Position numbers and translations under genes: made by a program | In this document: in pieces, positions 17,089 to 25,866 of the stretch | Numbering within the stretch: position 1 is the first letter of the stretch | How the letters are laid out: every line of letters begins with the position of its first letter | Assembly: GCF_007994985.1 (NCBI RefSeq) | Contig: NZ_VOQF01000008.1 | Coordinates: 124,001 to 188,000, forward strand | Source of the DNA: Metabacillus litoralis | GTDB lineage: Bacteria; Bacillota; Bacilli; Bacillales; Bacillaceae | Direction of reading: 5' to 3' | DNA: 64,000 nucleotides | Notes under the pieces: generated by a model | Seen by the model: only the letters and a program-made list of their open reading frames with translations | Told to the model about the DNA's origin: nothing | The model's database searches: none

Positions 17089-17742
17089 ATGGCTTGGGAA
17101 GTTGAAGAATTTGCTCGTTTTCTTCTTAATGGTGATGAAGATTCTGCCTGGGAAATCACAATAACAAATGTGAATCGTGCTGAAGGTAGAACCGAATTAT
17201 TCGAAGAATTAATCACGAAATCACTCCAACATATAGGGTATCTATGGGAAACAGATCAAATTACTGTTGCAGATGAGCATCTTGCCACTTCAACATGTGA
17301 ATATATTTTAGCAAGATTTCATAATTATATGAAAAGAGAACAAAAAATACGACAATTCTCAGAAAAGAAAGCCTTGTTTTTATGTTTAGAAAATGAACAA
17401 CATGATATTGGACTTAAAATGGCATCACAGCTATTTGAAGAATATGGTTGGAAAACACGACTATTAGGTGCAAACTTACCTCTAGAATATGCCTTAAAGT
17501 CAGCAAGTATTTGGGAACCACATGTGATTGGTCTTTCCTTTTCAATCTGGTACCATGCAGAGATTCTAGCAAACTACATAAAAGCACTTGAAGAGCTACC
17601 TCACAAACCAATAGTAATAGTAGGTGGAAGGTTATTATCAAACTATGATTTTTCCTCATACTGTTCTGACAAAACCCGATTGTTTCCATCTCTTATTGAA
17701 CTTAAAGCTTGGCTAATGGAACATTCAAAACAAGGAGTGTAA
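17089..17742 (+). CDS. CarH-type cobalamin-binding (putative light-sensing) protein without DNA-binding domain
   Basis: A 217-residue stand-alone B12-binding protein. Residues about 1-80 are a helical cap with Trp53, nine residues, then Glu63-His64, exactly the W-x9-E-H motif of the CarH/LitR adenosylcobalamin photoreceptors. Residues about 93-215 are a Rossmann B12 fold with Glu103-x-His105-x-x-Gly108 (ENEQHDIG), supplying the lower axial histidine, followed by IGLSFS and VVGGRLL. CarH proteins have a MerR-type DNA-binding domain before this module; here the protein starts directly at the cap. It is followed five bases later by a PAS/STAS gene, so the output is probably protein partner switching rather than DNA binding. 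Light sensing is an inference from the motif. Confidence 0.85.
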   Translation: MAWEVEEFARFLLNGDEDSAWEITITNVNRAEGRTELFEELITKSLQHIGYLWETDQITVADEHLATSTCEYILARFHNYMKREQKIRQFSEKKALFLCLENEQHDIGLKMASQLFEEYGWKTRLLGANLPLEYALKSASIWEPHVIGLSFSIWYHAEILANYIKALEELPHKPIVIVGGRLLSNYDFSSYCSDKTRLFPSLIELKAWLMEHSKQGV

Positions 17743-17747
17743 TTCTA

Positions 17748-18497
17748 ATGTCAGCAGTTAAATTTATCCCTGTTCCATATTTTTTAATTGATAAAGGACT
17801 TACGATATTACAGTGTTCAGATATTGCAATTGAAACTTTTGGGGATGCTACATTATTTTTAGATATCATTGATAGAGAAAGTAAGGATAAAGCAGAGCGC
17901 ATTCTTACTTCACATGAAACGAAAACAACCGAGTTAGTTATGAAAACAATTACCTCCCCATATTTCCTTTTTAAGTTGAAGGTTAATTGGGCAGATTCAG
18001 TTGGACATGTTATTTGTATCGAGCAGGATGACCGTATTCAAGAGCTAATTGAAGCTGTAAACAAGCATCGACTTCGTCTAGCAGAAACAAATTTTGAATT
18101 ACTTGAAAAAAAAGAGCAGCTTGAGACCTCTCTTGCATTAATTAATGAATTATCTGCACCTTATATAATCCTTACAAAAGGCATTGTCCTAATCCCACTT
18201 TATGGCCATTTAAATAAGGATTTAATTGATAGTAATAGTCTGCGAATTTTACAGCAAATTAATAACAATAGTGCAATAGTACGAATTTTATTTGATTTTC
18301 ATGGAATTGGAAATATTACAACAGAAGGAATAGTAGCATTACGGAACTTACTCACCCAAATAACACTTATGGGTGTTCTCCCTTATATCATTGGATTACA
18401 TCCAGATCATGCACAGCTCATTCATAAAAGTGGGATAAAAACAGAATCCTATTTTATGAGAAATATAAATGAGGCAATAAGGAAATTTATTGTTTGA
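17748..18497 (+). CDS. PAS-like/STAS (RsbR-type) signalling protein
   Basis: A 249-residue protein. Residues about 1-100 look PAS-like (FIPVPYFLIDKGLTILQCSD). A coiled-coil linker follows (HRLRLAETNFELLEKKEQLE), then a C-terminal STAS domain opening LSAPYIILTKGIVLIPLYGH, with the DFHGIGNITTEGIVALRNLL helix that in RsbR holds a phosphorylatable threonine. This is the layout of stressosome sensor proteins that feed the SigB partner-switching pathway. An ATG with GGAGTG upstream gives the start, five bases after the cobalamin-binding gene, so the two almost certainly work together. No RsbS/RsbT genes are nearby. Confidence 0.8.
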   Translation: MSAVKFIPVPYFLIDKGLTILQCSDIAIETFGDATLFLDIIDRESKDKAERILTSHETKTTELVMKTITSPYFLFKLKVNWADSVGHVICIEQDDRIQELIEAVNKHRLRLAETNFELLEKKEQLETSLALINELSAPYIILTKGIVLIPLYGHLNKDLIDSNSLRILQQINNNSAIVRILFDFHGIGNITTEGIVALRNLLTQITLMGVLPYIIGLHPDHAQLIHKSGIKTESYFMRNINEAIRKFIV

Positions 18498-18590
18498 AAA
18501 TCTTCTTTAGAGAACGAAGAAAATTGAAAATTAGATTAAACCAAACGAGGAACTTTGTGTAAATTAGAAACCAAGCTCCTTCTTCTTTTA

Positions 18591-18760
18591 AAAAGGCTCT
18601 TTTCTGATAGATTGTTGCTAATTGACCTAATTATGCAGTGGCAACATTGTTGTTATGGCAAAATAGGTACTATCCTATGAAGAAAAGATGCCACTATGCT
18701 TTATATAGTGCTGTTTACTTGGAGTTGTTAAAGCAACAAAGATTACGAAAACAGACTTTA
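18591..18760. repeat. MITE-like repeat, copy B
   Basis: Begins AAAAGGCTCTTTTCTGATAG and ends AAAGCAACAAAGATTACGAA plus AACAGACTTT, with the shared internal block GAAGAAAAGATGCCACTA. It lies between the STAS gene and the DUF3231 gene. Non-coding. Confidence 0.7.
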
Positions 18761-18817
18761 AAAATGAAGTAAAGCTCAAATTATGGTATTCGGATAAATT
18801 TTGATTATGTAGGTCCG

Positions 18818-19897
18818 TTATTCTCCTGAGTTTATATTAGTAGCTTCTTTAGAAAGCTTTTTCCTATCTGCAGCCCTAGGCGGTTCTTCAAGCCAACCAT
18901 TGCCGATAATAAGATTCATTCCTTCATTTGCATATTTTCCTATATCTGCTATGAGAATACCCATAATGGCATGTAAATCATGTCTCATCATCTTGGAGAC
19001 CGCTAATCCATAATTCGATATCCCAATTGTGTTTGCAAGTGAAGCATGATAAAGCATTAATTTATCCGAAAATGGTGCTGTTGTAGAATCACTTATATGC
19101 GCATCCATAGAAGTAGGAACTGGTAAATTATCACTGATCAAATACTTTCCTAGTTGTTTAATCTGAGTATCAGCTACCTTTGCTCCTTGCTGAAAATACT
19201 TACGTAACTTCTCAGATGATGCTACTTGACTAAATCCTAACATCAATGATTTCCCTAATATATTTGTATTGATATTTATTTGTAAATGCTTAATCTCTAG
19301 TGCTGTAAGAGGTCTGAATTTACCAGCAATCATTGAAATAAATGACTCCCGTTCAATGAAATTCACTTTTTTCGGATAAGGAATTGTAGGCGGCACCATA
19401 TTTGTCCCCTTAAGAAGCATTAAATGTAGACCCTTTTCAAATATAATAACAGTGTCATCTAAACACATCTTGAAGTAATCCACTATGTCTTGTCTGTATG
19501 AGCTCGATAGTGCACCACCATATGTTACTAGAGCGGCTCGTGACATTTCTACAACGTAAAAAATCATGAAGATATCACTAAACAATCTTGGAGAACCTCT
19601 CCTTACATCTTGGTCTCCAAATCCTACTGGAATAGCAATATTTTCTTTCTCATAAATCTCTTCCATCTTATTTAAATGTTTTTTCGCTGTTTTCAATGCA
19701 AATTCAAGATATTCTTTTATTTCATCATCTTTCACTACTTCAAGATGATGCTCGAAAATACAACAAGATAAAGAGTCTCCCAAATAGTTAGCAAATAAAT
19801 CGCCTAGCTCTGATGAAATTAACTTTTGATTTTGTTGATGCTCACTCACTTTCTCCATAACTTCTTTATCTCTATATGATGTTGTATTTGATTCCAT
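18818..19897 (-). CDS. DUF3231 family protein (tandem four-helix bundles)
   Basis: A 359-residue all-helical protein with two related halves: the first about residues 20-175 (ELGDLFANYLGDSLSCCIFEHHL), the second about 195-345 (SFISMIAGKFRPLTALEIKH ... LMLYHASLANTIGISNYGLA). This is the DUF3231 pattern, a ferritin-like family abundant in Bacillaceae and often linked to spores, with no proven biochemical role. The start ATG follows GGGAGG. No partner gene is obvious. Confidence 0.8.
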   Translation of the reverse strand: MESNTTSYRDKEVMEKVSEHQQNQKLISSELGDLFANYLGDSLSCCIFEHHLEVVKDDEIKEYLEFALKTAKKHLNKMEEIYEKENIAIPVGFGDQDVRRGSPRLFSDIFMIFYVVEMSRAALVTYGGALSSSYRQDIVDYFKMCLDDTVIIFEKGLHLMLLKGTNMVPPTIPYPKKVNFIERESFISMIAGKFRPLTALEIKHLQININTNILGKSLMLGFSQVASSEKLRKYFQQGAKVADTQIKQLGKYLISDNLPVPTSMDAHISDSTTAPFSDKLMLYHASLANTIGISNYGLAVSKMMRHDLHAIMGILIADIGKYANEGMNLIIGNGWLEEPPRAADRKKLSKEATNINSGE

Positions 19898-20039
19898 TTA
19901 TTAATTTCCTCCCTGTAAAGCGTTAAGAATAGTATTGGATAAATTTTTATAAAATATGTTGTATAGAAATTAAATCTATTAAGTAAGACTTGCGCAAAGC
20001 ATGTAATAATACAGAACTTTACTTAGAAAAATAGCTCAA

Positions 20040-20082
20040 AAAAAAATTAAAGGATGAAATCAATAAGATTTCATCCTTTTAC
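20040..20082 (-). terminator. terminator of the sortase gene
   Basis: Perfect 12-base arms AAGGATGAAATC and GATTTCATCCTT with an A-run on the left, which is the T-run for minus-strand transcripts. Confidence 0.85.
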
Positions 20083-20096
20083 CAAAACAATGATTT

Positions 20097-20744
20097 TTAA
20101 TTATCTTTCAAAACTGTATAAACAACTAATCGTTCTTCATGTGTTCCTTTTTCTCTATTAAATGATCCTGTGCAAGTAATAAGGTTTAGCTGACTTCGAT
20201 AAGAAAATCCAAAAACCTTATCTACAGGAGCAGATTCTGTTACATAGCTTTTCTTATCATAAACAACAAAGGTGAGAGATTTTCCATCTTTATCTGCTAC
20301 AATAATTTCATCACCTTTAGCAAGCTTTTCTAAGTGATAAAAAATAGCTGGACCTGTTTTGCTGTCAACATGACCAGCTAAAACTGCATTACCTTGCTCA
20401 CCAGGCATTACACCTTCTTTAAACCAACCAACTTGATTTATATCCTCTGGTACCCCCATTTGACCATTATCAAGTAAACCTACCTCTTCAATTTGAGCTT
20501 TTACATTAATTGCAGGAATCGTAATCTGGGCTGGTTTTATCTTTTCCCTTATATCCTTAATAATTGGATCATCGTTTTTCACATGAGTATTTTCAGTCTT
20601 CACTACAGACGAGGCTGGCTCCTCCGTCTTTTCAGCTTCATGCAAAACAGTCGAATCTTCCGTCTTGGATTTCTTGATAGAATCATTTTGCTGACACCCT
20701 GTAAAAACTACCAAGAAAACCAATGCATAGATTACACGCCACAT
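20097..20744 (-). CDS. class F sortase, lipoprotein-anchored
   Basis: A 215-residue transpeptidase. An N-terminal lipobox-type signal (FLVVFTGC) is followed by a charged linker, then the sortase barrel with the catalytic histidine in LAGHVDS, the cysteine in LITCTG and the arginine in EERLVVYT. It joins LPXTG-like proteins to cell-wall peptidoglycan. The ATG at 20744 is preferred because GAGGTG lies eight bases upstream; an in-frame ATG two codons earlier is only two bases from it. It follows its presumed substrate gene by 15 bases, and the ribosome binding site overlaps the substrate's stop region. The lipobox is unusual, since most sortases have a membrane helix instead. Confidence 0.88.
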   Translation of the reverse strand: MWRVIYALVFLVVFTGCQQNDSIKKSKTEDSTVLHEAEKTEEPASSVVKTENTHVKNDDPIIKDIREKIKPAQITIPAINVKAQIEEVGLLDNGQMGVPEDINQVGWFKEGVMPGEQGNAVLAGHVDSKTGPAIFYHLEKLAKGDEIIVADKDGKSLTFVVYDKKSYVTESAPVDKVFGFSYRSQLNLITCTGSFNREKGTHEERLVVYTVLKDN

Positions 20745-20759
20745 TTGCATTTCACCTCA

Positions 20760-22115
20760 TTAGTTTTGTTGAAGTTTTTTACGAATGACTAAGCCCATAC
20801 TAGCGAAAATGGCCATAATTAACCCAAAGACAATATAATTCCCCATCATACTATCATCTGTGCCACCCATACCAGTTTTCGGCATTTCGTCAGGCATCAT
20901 TGATGTGAACTTTTCTGGAAATTGATCAACAAATGCTCCTGATAATCCTTTAGCAGGATTTAACATATGTCCGTATGCTTCTCTAATTGAATCATATGCT
21001 TTTTCATAATCACCAGCAACATAGAAGTCAAAAGCCGCAATTAGCTGTTCAACATGCATTTGTAAACCATCTGCAAGAGCATCTGATTTTAAGCGCCCAT
21101 CTGTTGCAGTTTCAAGGAATTTTGAGAATTCTGCACGATAGCCATCTAGATTCTCTAATGCCTCTTTCTTAGCATTTTCATCATTTGCTCCTGTTGCTTT
21201 TACATAATCAACGAAGAAGCCGATGTGATTTGACCACATTGTTTTAAATTGTTCGCCAGCTTCATCTCCATACACAGAAGCAATTGCTGCAGTTAAATCC
21301 TCTGTATTAGCATTTAATGCACCTGCTGCAGCTTCAAAATCCTCTGCACCATCAGCACCTTGTTGCATTGCTACGACTGCTAGCCCTGCATGCTCTGTTA
21401 ATAAATGATTTAATGTAGCTCTCAAATCTACAGCAGGTGTTACTGCTTTTGTTGTTTCAAATTTCTCTGGAAACTGATCTGTAATAGCGTTAGATAGTCC
21501 TTTTGCTACCATATGCATGTGGTGGATAGCTTCTCTTTCATATTCATACGCTTTATTAAAATCCTTTGCTAAATAGCTATCAAAAGCTCCTACTAGTTGA
21601 TTTACATGCATTTGTAATCCTTCAGCAAGACCACTTGCTTCTAACCGCTCACCTGTTGCTGTTTCTAAGAATTGTGAAAATTTTTCACGGTAAGTATCTA
21701 AATTATTAAGTGCTTCTTCCTTTTTCGTTTCATCATTTTCTGCTGTTGCTGTTACATAATCAACGAAAAATCCGATATGTTCCTCCCACATTTGTTTAAA
21801 TTGTTGTCCTGCCTCATCACCATAAACAGATGTAATTGCGTTTGATAAGTCAACTGTGTTTTCATTTAATGCCCCAACAGATGCTTCAAAGTCCTTTGCA
21901 CCTAATGCTCCGTTTCTCATTACCTCTACAGCTAAGTAAGCATGCTCACTAAGTAAATGACCTAATGTTGAGCGAAGCTCTGCAGCAGGAGTAGCTACTG
22001 CCTCACTACCACTCATTTTAGTATGGTTTACATGATCATGTGCAAAAGCTCCTTGGACTGGTACTAGTAACGATAAGCTTAATGGAATTGCTAATAAAGA
22101 TTTGTTAAGTTTCAT
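20760..22115 (-). CDS. sortase substrate with duplicated helical domain and MPKTG anchor
   Basis: A 451-residue secreted protein: a signal peptide ending near GAFAHDH, two ~190-residue helical repeats (ELRSTLGHLLSEHAYLAVEV and DLRATLNHLLTEHAGLAVVA open them, each closing with KGLS then QFPEKF), and a C-terminal MPKTG, a hydrophobic helix and KKLQQN. The MPKTG-helix-basic tail is a cell-wall sorting signal related to LPXTG. Histidine and methionine clusters (HDHVNHTKM, HHMHM) could bind metal, but this is speculative. The ATG at 22115 has AAAGGGGA upstream. The class F sortase directly follows, and an ECF sigma/anti-sigma pair lies upstream. Confidence 0.85.
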   Translation of the reverse strand: MKLNKSLLAIPLSLSLLVPVQGAFAHDHVNHTKMSGSEAVATPAAELRSTLGHLLSEHAYLAVEVMRNGALGAKDFEASVGALNENTVDLSNAITSVYGDEAGQQFKQMWEEHIGFFVDYVTATAENDETKKEEALNNLDTYREKFSQFLETATGERLEASGLAEGLQMHVNQLVGAFDSYLAKDFNKAYEYEREAIHHMHMVAKGLSNAITDQFPEKFETTKAVTPAVDLRATLNHLLTEHAGLAVVAMQQGADGAEDFEAAAGALNANTEDLTAAIASVYGDEAGEQFKTMWSNHIGFFVDYVKATGANDENAKKEALENLDGYRAEFSKFLETATDGRLKSDALADGLQMHVEQLIAAFDFYVAGDYEKAYDSIREAYGHMLNPAKGLSGAFVDQFPEKFTSMMPDEMPKTGMGGTDDSMMGNYIVFGLIMAIFASMGLVIRKKLQQN

Positions 22116-22253
22116 TTTAATTTCCCCTTTCACGTTTTCTATTAAGCTAACGAACTAGTTTTTCGTTTGGATCACTTTTTTCTAAAATAATTTTTAATAA
22201 ATTTATTTTTCGAAATGGCTATGTTAAAGGTTAATATTGATTTTTAGCACATT

Positions 22254-22380
22254 GTTGATTGGAGTGAAAGGCATGAGACTCCTGCGGGAGAAGCGTGTCA
22301 AAGGGAGACCCCACAGGCGCTCGCGCCGAGGAGGCTCCCGGACCGCCCGCGGAAAGCGAATGCCTGTAACGGAAATCAAC
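22254..22380. repeat. GC-rich palindromic intergenic repeat, copy 1
   Basis: Begins GTTGATTGGAGTGAAAGG and ends with CGGAAATCAAC, with inverted ends and a GC-rich centre (GACTCCTGCGGG, GACCCCACAGGCG, CCGCGGAAAGCGA). A second copy is at 32782-32910. Its core resembles that of the ~350-bp elements. Non-coding. Confidence 0.75.
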
Positions 22381-22404
22381 AACAAAGTTTAACAGGGCCT
22401 TCGA

Positions 22405-22455
22405 AATAAAAAGCTTGAGTTTGCCTCAATAAAGAGACCAACTCAAGCTTCTTTT
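22405..22455. terminator. bidirectional hairpin 3' of the 42-residue gene
   Basis: Perfect arms AAGCTTGAGTT and AACTCAAGCTT, with A-rich left flank and T-rich right flank. Confidence 0.75.
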
Positions 22456-22464
22456 ACTTACTAT

Positions 22465-22593
22465 TTATTTACCCTTTTTTTCATTATGCTTTCTTTCTGC
22501 TAAATCATTTCCGAAATCTTTATCGGTATTAATTGCGTCACTTGCTTTTTTCATTTTTAATTGTTGATTTTTATGACTATCTCTTTGAGCCAT
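22465..22593 (-). CDS. 42-residue basic small protein, function unknown
   Basis: An AAAAGAGG site precedes an ATG and 42 codons encoding a very hydrophilic peptide (MAQRDSHKNQQLKMKKASDA, ending AERKHNEKKGK). Composition resembles small spore-associated proteins of Bacillus, but no family was recognised. It lies between the anti-sigma gene and the sortase-substrate gene and has its own terminator. Confidence 0.5.
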   Translation of the reverse strand: MAQRDSHKNQQLKMKKASDAINTDKDFGNDLAERKHNEKKGK

Positions 22594-22679
22594 TTAAAAA
22601 ACCTCTTTTCTTTTGATAATTCTTCTTCAAGAACTTATTTTGTACAATAAGAAGAATATCATTCTCGAGAAGGGTATTT

Positions 22680-23432
22680 TTATATTCCACCCGCTAGAAC
22701 AACTTTTCCTTCTGGTAACGGTAAATTGGCTTCTTTTTCAACAGTGATCGCTACTGTATCCCAATTACCTTCTAACTCTTTTAATGAATAAGATAACGTT
22801 CCCTGACCAGATTCATTCGGTTCAAAAGCACCAGCAGGATAAGGTTTTTCTCCTTCAATCACCCAAACCTGATATACCTCTTCATCACTTAGCTTAGGTA
22901 AATTGGATGCTTGTAGTAATAGCGATGCTTCATTGCCAGAAGATAAAAGTGAAACAATTGCAACGGCTTCGATACTTTCATCAACAGGTAATAAAGTTAC
23001 TTGTGAAGAAGGCTTTATTTCAGCTATCTCAGATTGGATTTGTTGATTTTCTTTATTCTCACTATATAAATAGGCATTTGTTATAAGAGAAAGTATTAAT
23101 GCTGCAGCTAGTGATGGTAATACAAATCTTGGTGTTTTTCGTTTATTTGGTTGAGCAATCCCTATTTGTTGATTATTTTCACTTTCATTATACTGAGGTT
23201 CATCTTCTTTCTCTTCTTTGAAAATCTCATCAAATATTCGTGCTTTCATATCTTTTGGTACATCAACCGCTTCAGAAAGGTAAGGTAAATCTTCCGTTAA
23301 ACTAGTTATCTCTTCTAATTCATTTTGACACTCTGCACATGTTTGTAAATGGAGTTCAAAAAGTGCCATTTCCTCATCTGTAAGTGTTGAATTAAAATAG
23401 TCAATTAGCTGATAACACTTTTCGTTACTCAT
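22680..23432 (-). CDS. anti-sigma factor, zinc-finger (zf-HC2) with RskA-like C-terminal domain
   Basis: A 250-residue membrane anti-sigma factor. The N-terminal anti-sigma domain carries the zinc motif H-x3-C-x2-C (HLQTCAEC). A single membrane helix near 105-122 (FVLPSLAAALILSLITNAYL) is followed by an extracytoplasmic RskA-type domain (LSDEEVYQVWVIEGEKPYPA). It overlaps the ECF sigma gene by 8 bases, so the pair is co-translated. It should hold the sigma factor inactive until an envelope signal triggers its proteolysis. Confidence 0.9.
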   Translation of the reverse strand: MSNEKCYQLIDYFNSTLTDEEMALFELHLQTCAECQNELEEITSLTEDLPYLSEAVDVPKDMKARIFDEIFKEEKEDEPQYNESENNQQIGIAQPNKRKTPRFVLPSLAAALILSLITNAYLYSENKENQQIQSEIAEIKPSSQVTLLPVDESIEAVAIVSLLSSGNEASLLLQASNLPKLSDEEVYQVWVIEGEKPYPAGAFEPNESGQGTLSYSLKELEGNWDTVAITVEKEANLPLPEGKVVLAGGI

Positions 23433-23988
23433 TTGATGTCCCTCCTTCCTGAGCTAACATTTTCCGTAAATGCTTTAATGCGATTCGAATTCTGCCTTTT
23501 ACTGTTCCTAAAGGTAATTCACACTGATTTGCGATCTTTTGTTGGCTCAAGCCTTTGAAATAAAAGAGATTAATTATTTGTTGTTGATCTTCCTTAAGGC
23601 TGTTCATTGCTCGTTGTATGTTAATTTTTTGTTCATTCCATTCTATCTTATCTTCCACCGAATCTTCATCCTGAACAAGTGAATCTTTATCAATTATTTC
23701 TTCGTGAGTATGTCGTTTCCTTTTTCGTATCTCATCAATTGCTTTATTTCTTGTAATCGTTAATAGCCATGAAGATAATTTACCTTTACTTTCATCATAG
23801 ACGTTTGTACCATTCCAAAGCTTCAGAAAAACATCCTGTACAACTTCCTCTGTTAAAGAAGCATCATTTGTTAGTCGATACGCAAAGGAATAAAGCAGCT
23901 TTTCATAACGATCATATAATATTTCAAAAGCAATGCGATCTTTATTTATAGCCTTATTATATAATGATGCATCATCATTTTGGATCAT
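23425..23988 (-). CDS. ECF sigma factor (SigK/RskA-type pair)
   Basis: A 187-residue ECF sigma factor: region 2 (FEILYDRYEKLLYSFAYRLT ... EVVQDVFLKLWNG) and region 4 (QQQIINLFYFKGLSQQKIAN then LGTVKGRIRIALKHLRK). Its stop overlaps the anti-sigma start, a classic arrangement for extracytoplasmic stress response. The sortase/substrate operon 1.3 kb downstream on the same strand is a candidate target, by position only. No ECF promoter could be confirmed upstream. Confidence 0.92.
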   Translation of the reverse strand: MIQNDDASLYNKAINKDRIAFEILYDRYEKLLYSFAYRLTNDASLTEEVVQDVFLKLWNGTNVYDESKGKLSSWLLTITRNKAIDEIRKRKRHTHEEIIDKDSLVQDEDSVEDKIEWNEQKINIQRAMNSLKEDQQQIINLFYFKGLSQQKIANQCELPLGTVKGRIRIALKHLRKMLAQEGGTSNE

Positions 23989-24190
23989 ATGAATCTCCTT
24001 TATCTTGATATTTTCTATAAGAATATCACATTACCAATTGATGATAATAGATTTAACTGTTTTCTGGTTAATTAGTATACGAATTAAACTTTAATTTAGA
24101 TCATCATAAAAAGGTAAGCACCTGTATAATCTTTCCTATATTAGTGAATAAATGTATCTGTTGATTTATTTTGAATAAGGAGGTAATACA

Positions 24191-25813
24191 TTGGACAAGG
24201 ATCAATCTAATAATGAAGAATTCGGAACATCTATTGAAGGTGTTGGTAATTCATTAGATAAACGAATGAGCAGCAATGAAAGTAATGACACATTAACAAA
24301 TAGACAAGGACACCCAGTAACTGATAATCAAAATGTTCGTACTGTTGGTAACCGTGGTCCTACAACATTAGAGAATTATGATTTCCTAGAAAAAATCAGT
24401 CATTTTGATCGTGAACGAATTCCTGAACGTGTTGTACATGCTCGTGGTGCTGGTGCACATGGTTATTTCGAAGCTTATGGATCTTTTGGTGAAGAAGCTA
24501 TCTCAAAATATACTCGTGCTAAGCTTTTCCAGGAAAAAGGTAAGCAAACTCCTGTATTTGTACGTTTTTCTTCTGTCATCCATGGCGGACATTCGCCTGA
24601 AACATTACGTGATCCACGTGGATTTGCTGTTAAATTTTACACAGAAGACGGAAATTGGGATTTAGTTGGTAATAACTTGAAAATTTTCTTTATTCGTGAT
24701 CCACTAAAATTTCCGGATCTTGTTCATGCATTTAAGCCAGATCCTGTAACAAATATTCAAGACAGCGAAAGAATCTTTGATTTTATAAGTCAAACTCCTG
24801 AAGCAATGCATATGATAACATTTCTTTTCTCACCTTGGGGTATTCCAGCCAATTATCGTGAGATGCAAGGATCTGGTGTTAATACATACAAATGGGTTAA
24901 TAAAGATGGAGAAGCTGTTCTAGTTAAGTATCACTTTGAACCAAAGCAAGGTATTAAAAACTTATTACAAAAAGAAGCTGATGAAATTCAAGGAAAGAAT
25001 TTCAATCATGGTACACAGGATTTGTATGAAGCAATTGAGCGCGGGGATTATCCTGAATGGGAGATGTTCGTACAAATTTTAAGTGATGATGATCATCCAG
25101 AACTTGATTTTGATCCTTTAGATCCTACTAAAATCTGGCCAAAGGATCAGATACCTTGGGTTCCTGTAGGTAAGATGGTTTTAGATAAAAATCCAACAAA
25201 TTATTTTGCTGAAGTAGAGCAAGCTGCTTTTGGTACAGGTGTACTAGTTGATGGCTTAGACTTCTCAGACGATAAGCTATTGCAAGGAAGAACCTATTCT
25301 TATTCAGATACTCAGCGTTATCGTGTAGGTTCAAATTATCTGCAATTGCCGATTAATTCACCGAAAAAACATGTAGCAACAAATCAACGTGATGGTCAAA
25401 TGGAATATAAAGTTGATATGGGGAAACAACAAAATCCTCATGTGAATTATGAACCATCTATTCTTGGTGGGCTAAAAGAAGCAAAACAAGATGGAAAAGA
25501 TCATCAACCACATGTTGAAGGAAAATTAGTTCGTCAAAAAATCGATCGCGAAAACAACTTTAAACAAGCTGGTGAAACATACCGGGAATTCTCTGATTTA
25601 GAGCGTGACGAACTTATTATGAACATTGTCGAAAATCTAAAAAAGTGTCACCAAGAAATCAAAGATACAATGGTAGACATGTTCTACAAATGTGACGAAG
25701 ACTACGGCAAAAGAGTAGAACAAGGTCTTAAAAACGCAAAAATGACTGACACAAAAGCAGAATCAGCAGTAAAACAAGCTGAAAATGAAGGTCACTCAAC
25801 AGATTCTTATTAA
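24191..25813 (+). CDS. katX: KatX-type catalase
   Basis: A 540-residue haem catalase. Catalytic His83 ([11 protein letters not shown]), Asn161 ([12 protein letters not shown]) and the haem-iron ligand region Arg367-Tyr371 ([14 protein letters not shown]) are intact. The internal sequence [15 protein letters not shown] and [17 protein letters not shown] follow the spore catalase KatX more closely than vegetative KatA. It decomposes H2O2 and in B. subtilis protects germinating spores. Translation starts at TTG with AAGGAGG upstream. Length fits KatX (about 547). A strong terminator follows. Confidence 0.88.
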   Translation: MDKDQSNNEEFGTSIEGVGNSLDKRMSSNESNDTLTNRQGHPVTDNQNVRTVGNRGPTTLENYDFLEKISHFDRERIPERVVHARGAGAHGYFEAYGSFGEEAISKYTRAKLFQEKGKQTPVFVRFSSVIHGGHSPETLRDPRGFAVKFYTEDGNWDLVGNNLKIFFIRDPLKFPDLVHAFKPDPVTNIQDSERIFDFISQTPEAMHMITFLFSPWGIPANYREMQGSGVNTYKWVNKDGEAVLVKYHFEPKQGIKNLLQKEADEIQGKNFNHGTQDLYEAIERGDYPEWEMFVQILSDDDHPELDFDPLDPTKIWPKDQIPWVPVGKMVLDKNPTNYFAEVEQAAFGTGVLVDGLDFSDDKLLQGRTYSYSDTQRYRVGSNYLQLPINSPKKHVATNQRDGQMEYKVDMGKQQNPHVNYEPSILGGLKEAKQDGKDHQPHVEGKLVRQKIDRENNFKQAGETYREFSDLERDELIMNIVENLKKCHQEIKDTMVDMFYKCDEDYGKRVEQGLKNAKMTDTKAESAVKQAENEGHSTDSY

Positions 25814-25816
25814 AAA

Positions 25817-25866
25817 AAGGGTCAGTCCCTCACCACTTTAAAGTAGCGAGGGACTGACCCCATTTT
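25817..25866 (+). terminator. terminator of katX
   Basis: Perfect 13-base arms GGGTCAGTCCCTC and GAGGGACTGACCC, then CATTTTT. It runs up to the stop of the convergent gene and may serve both. Confidence 0.9.
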
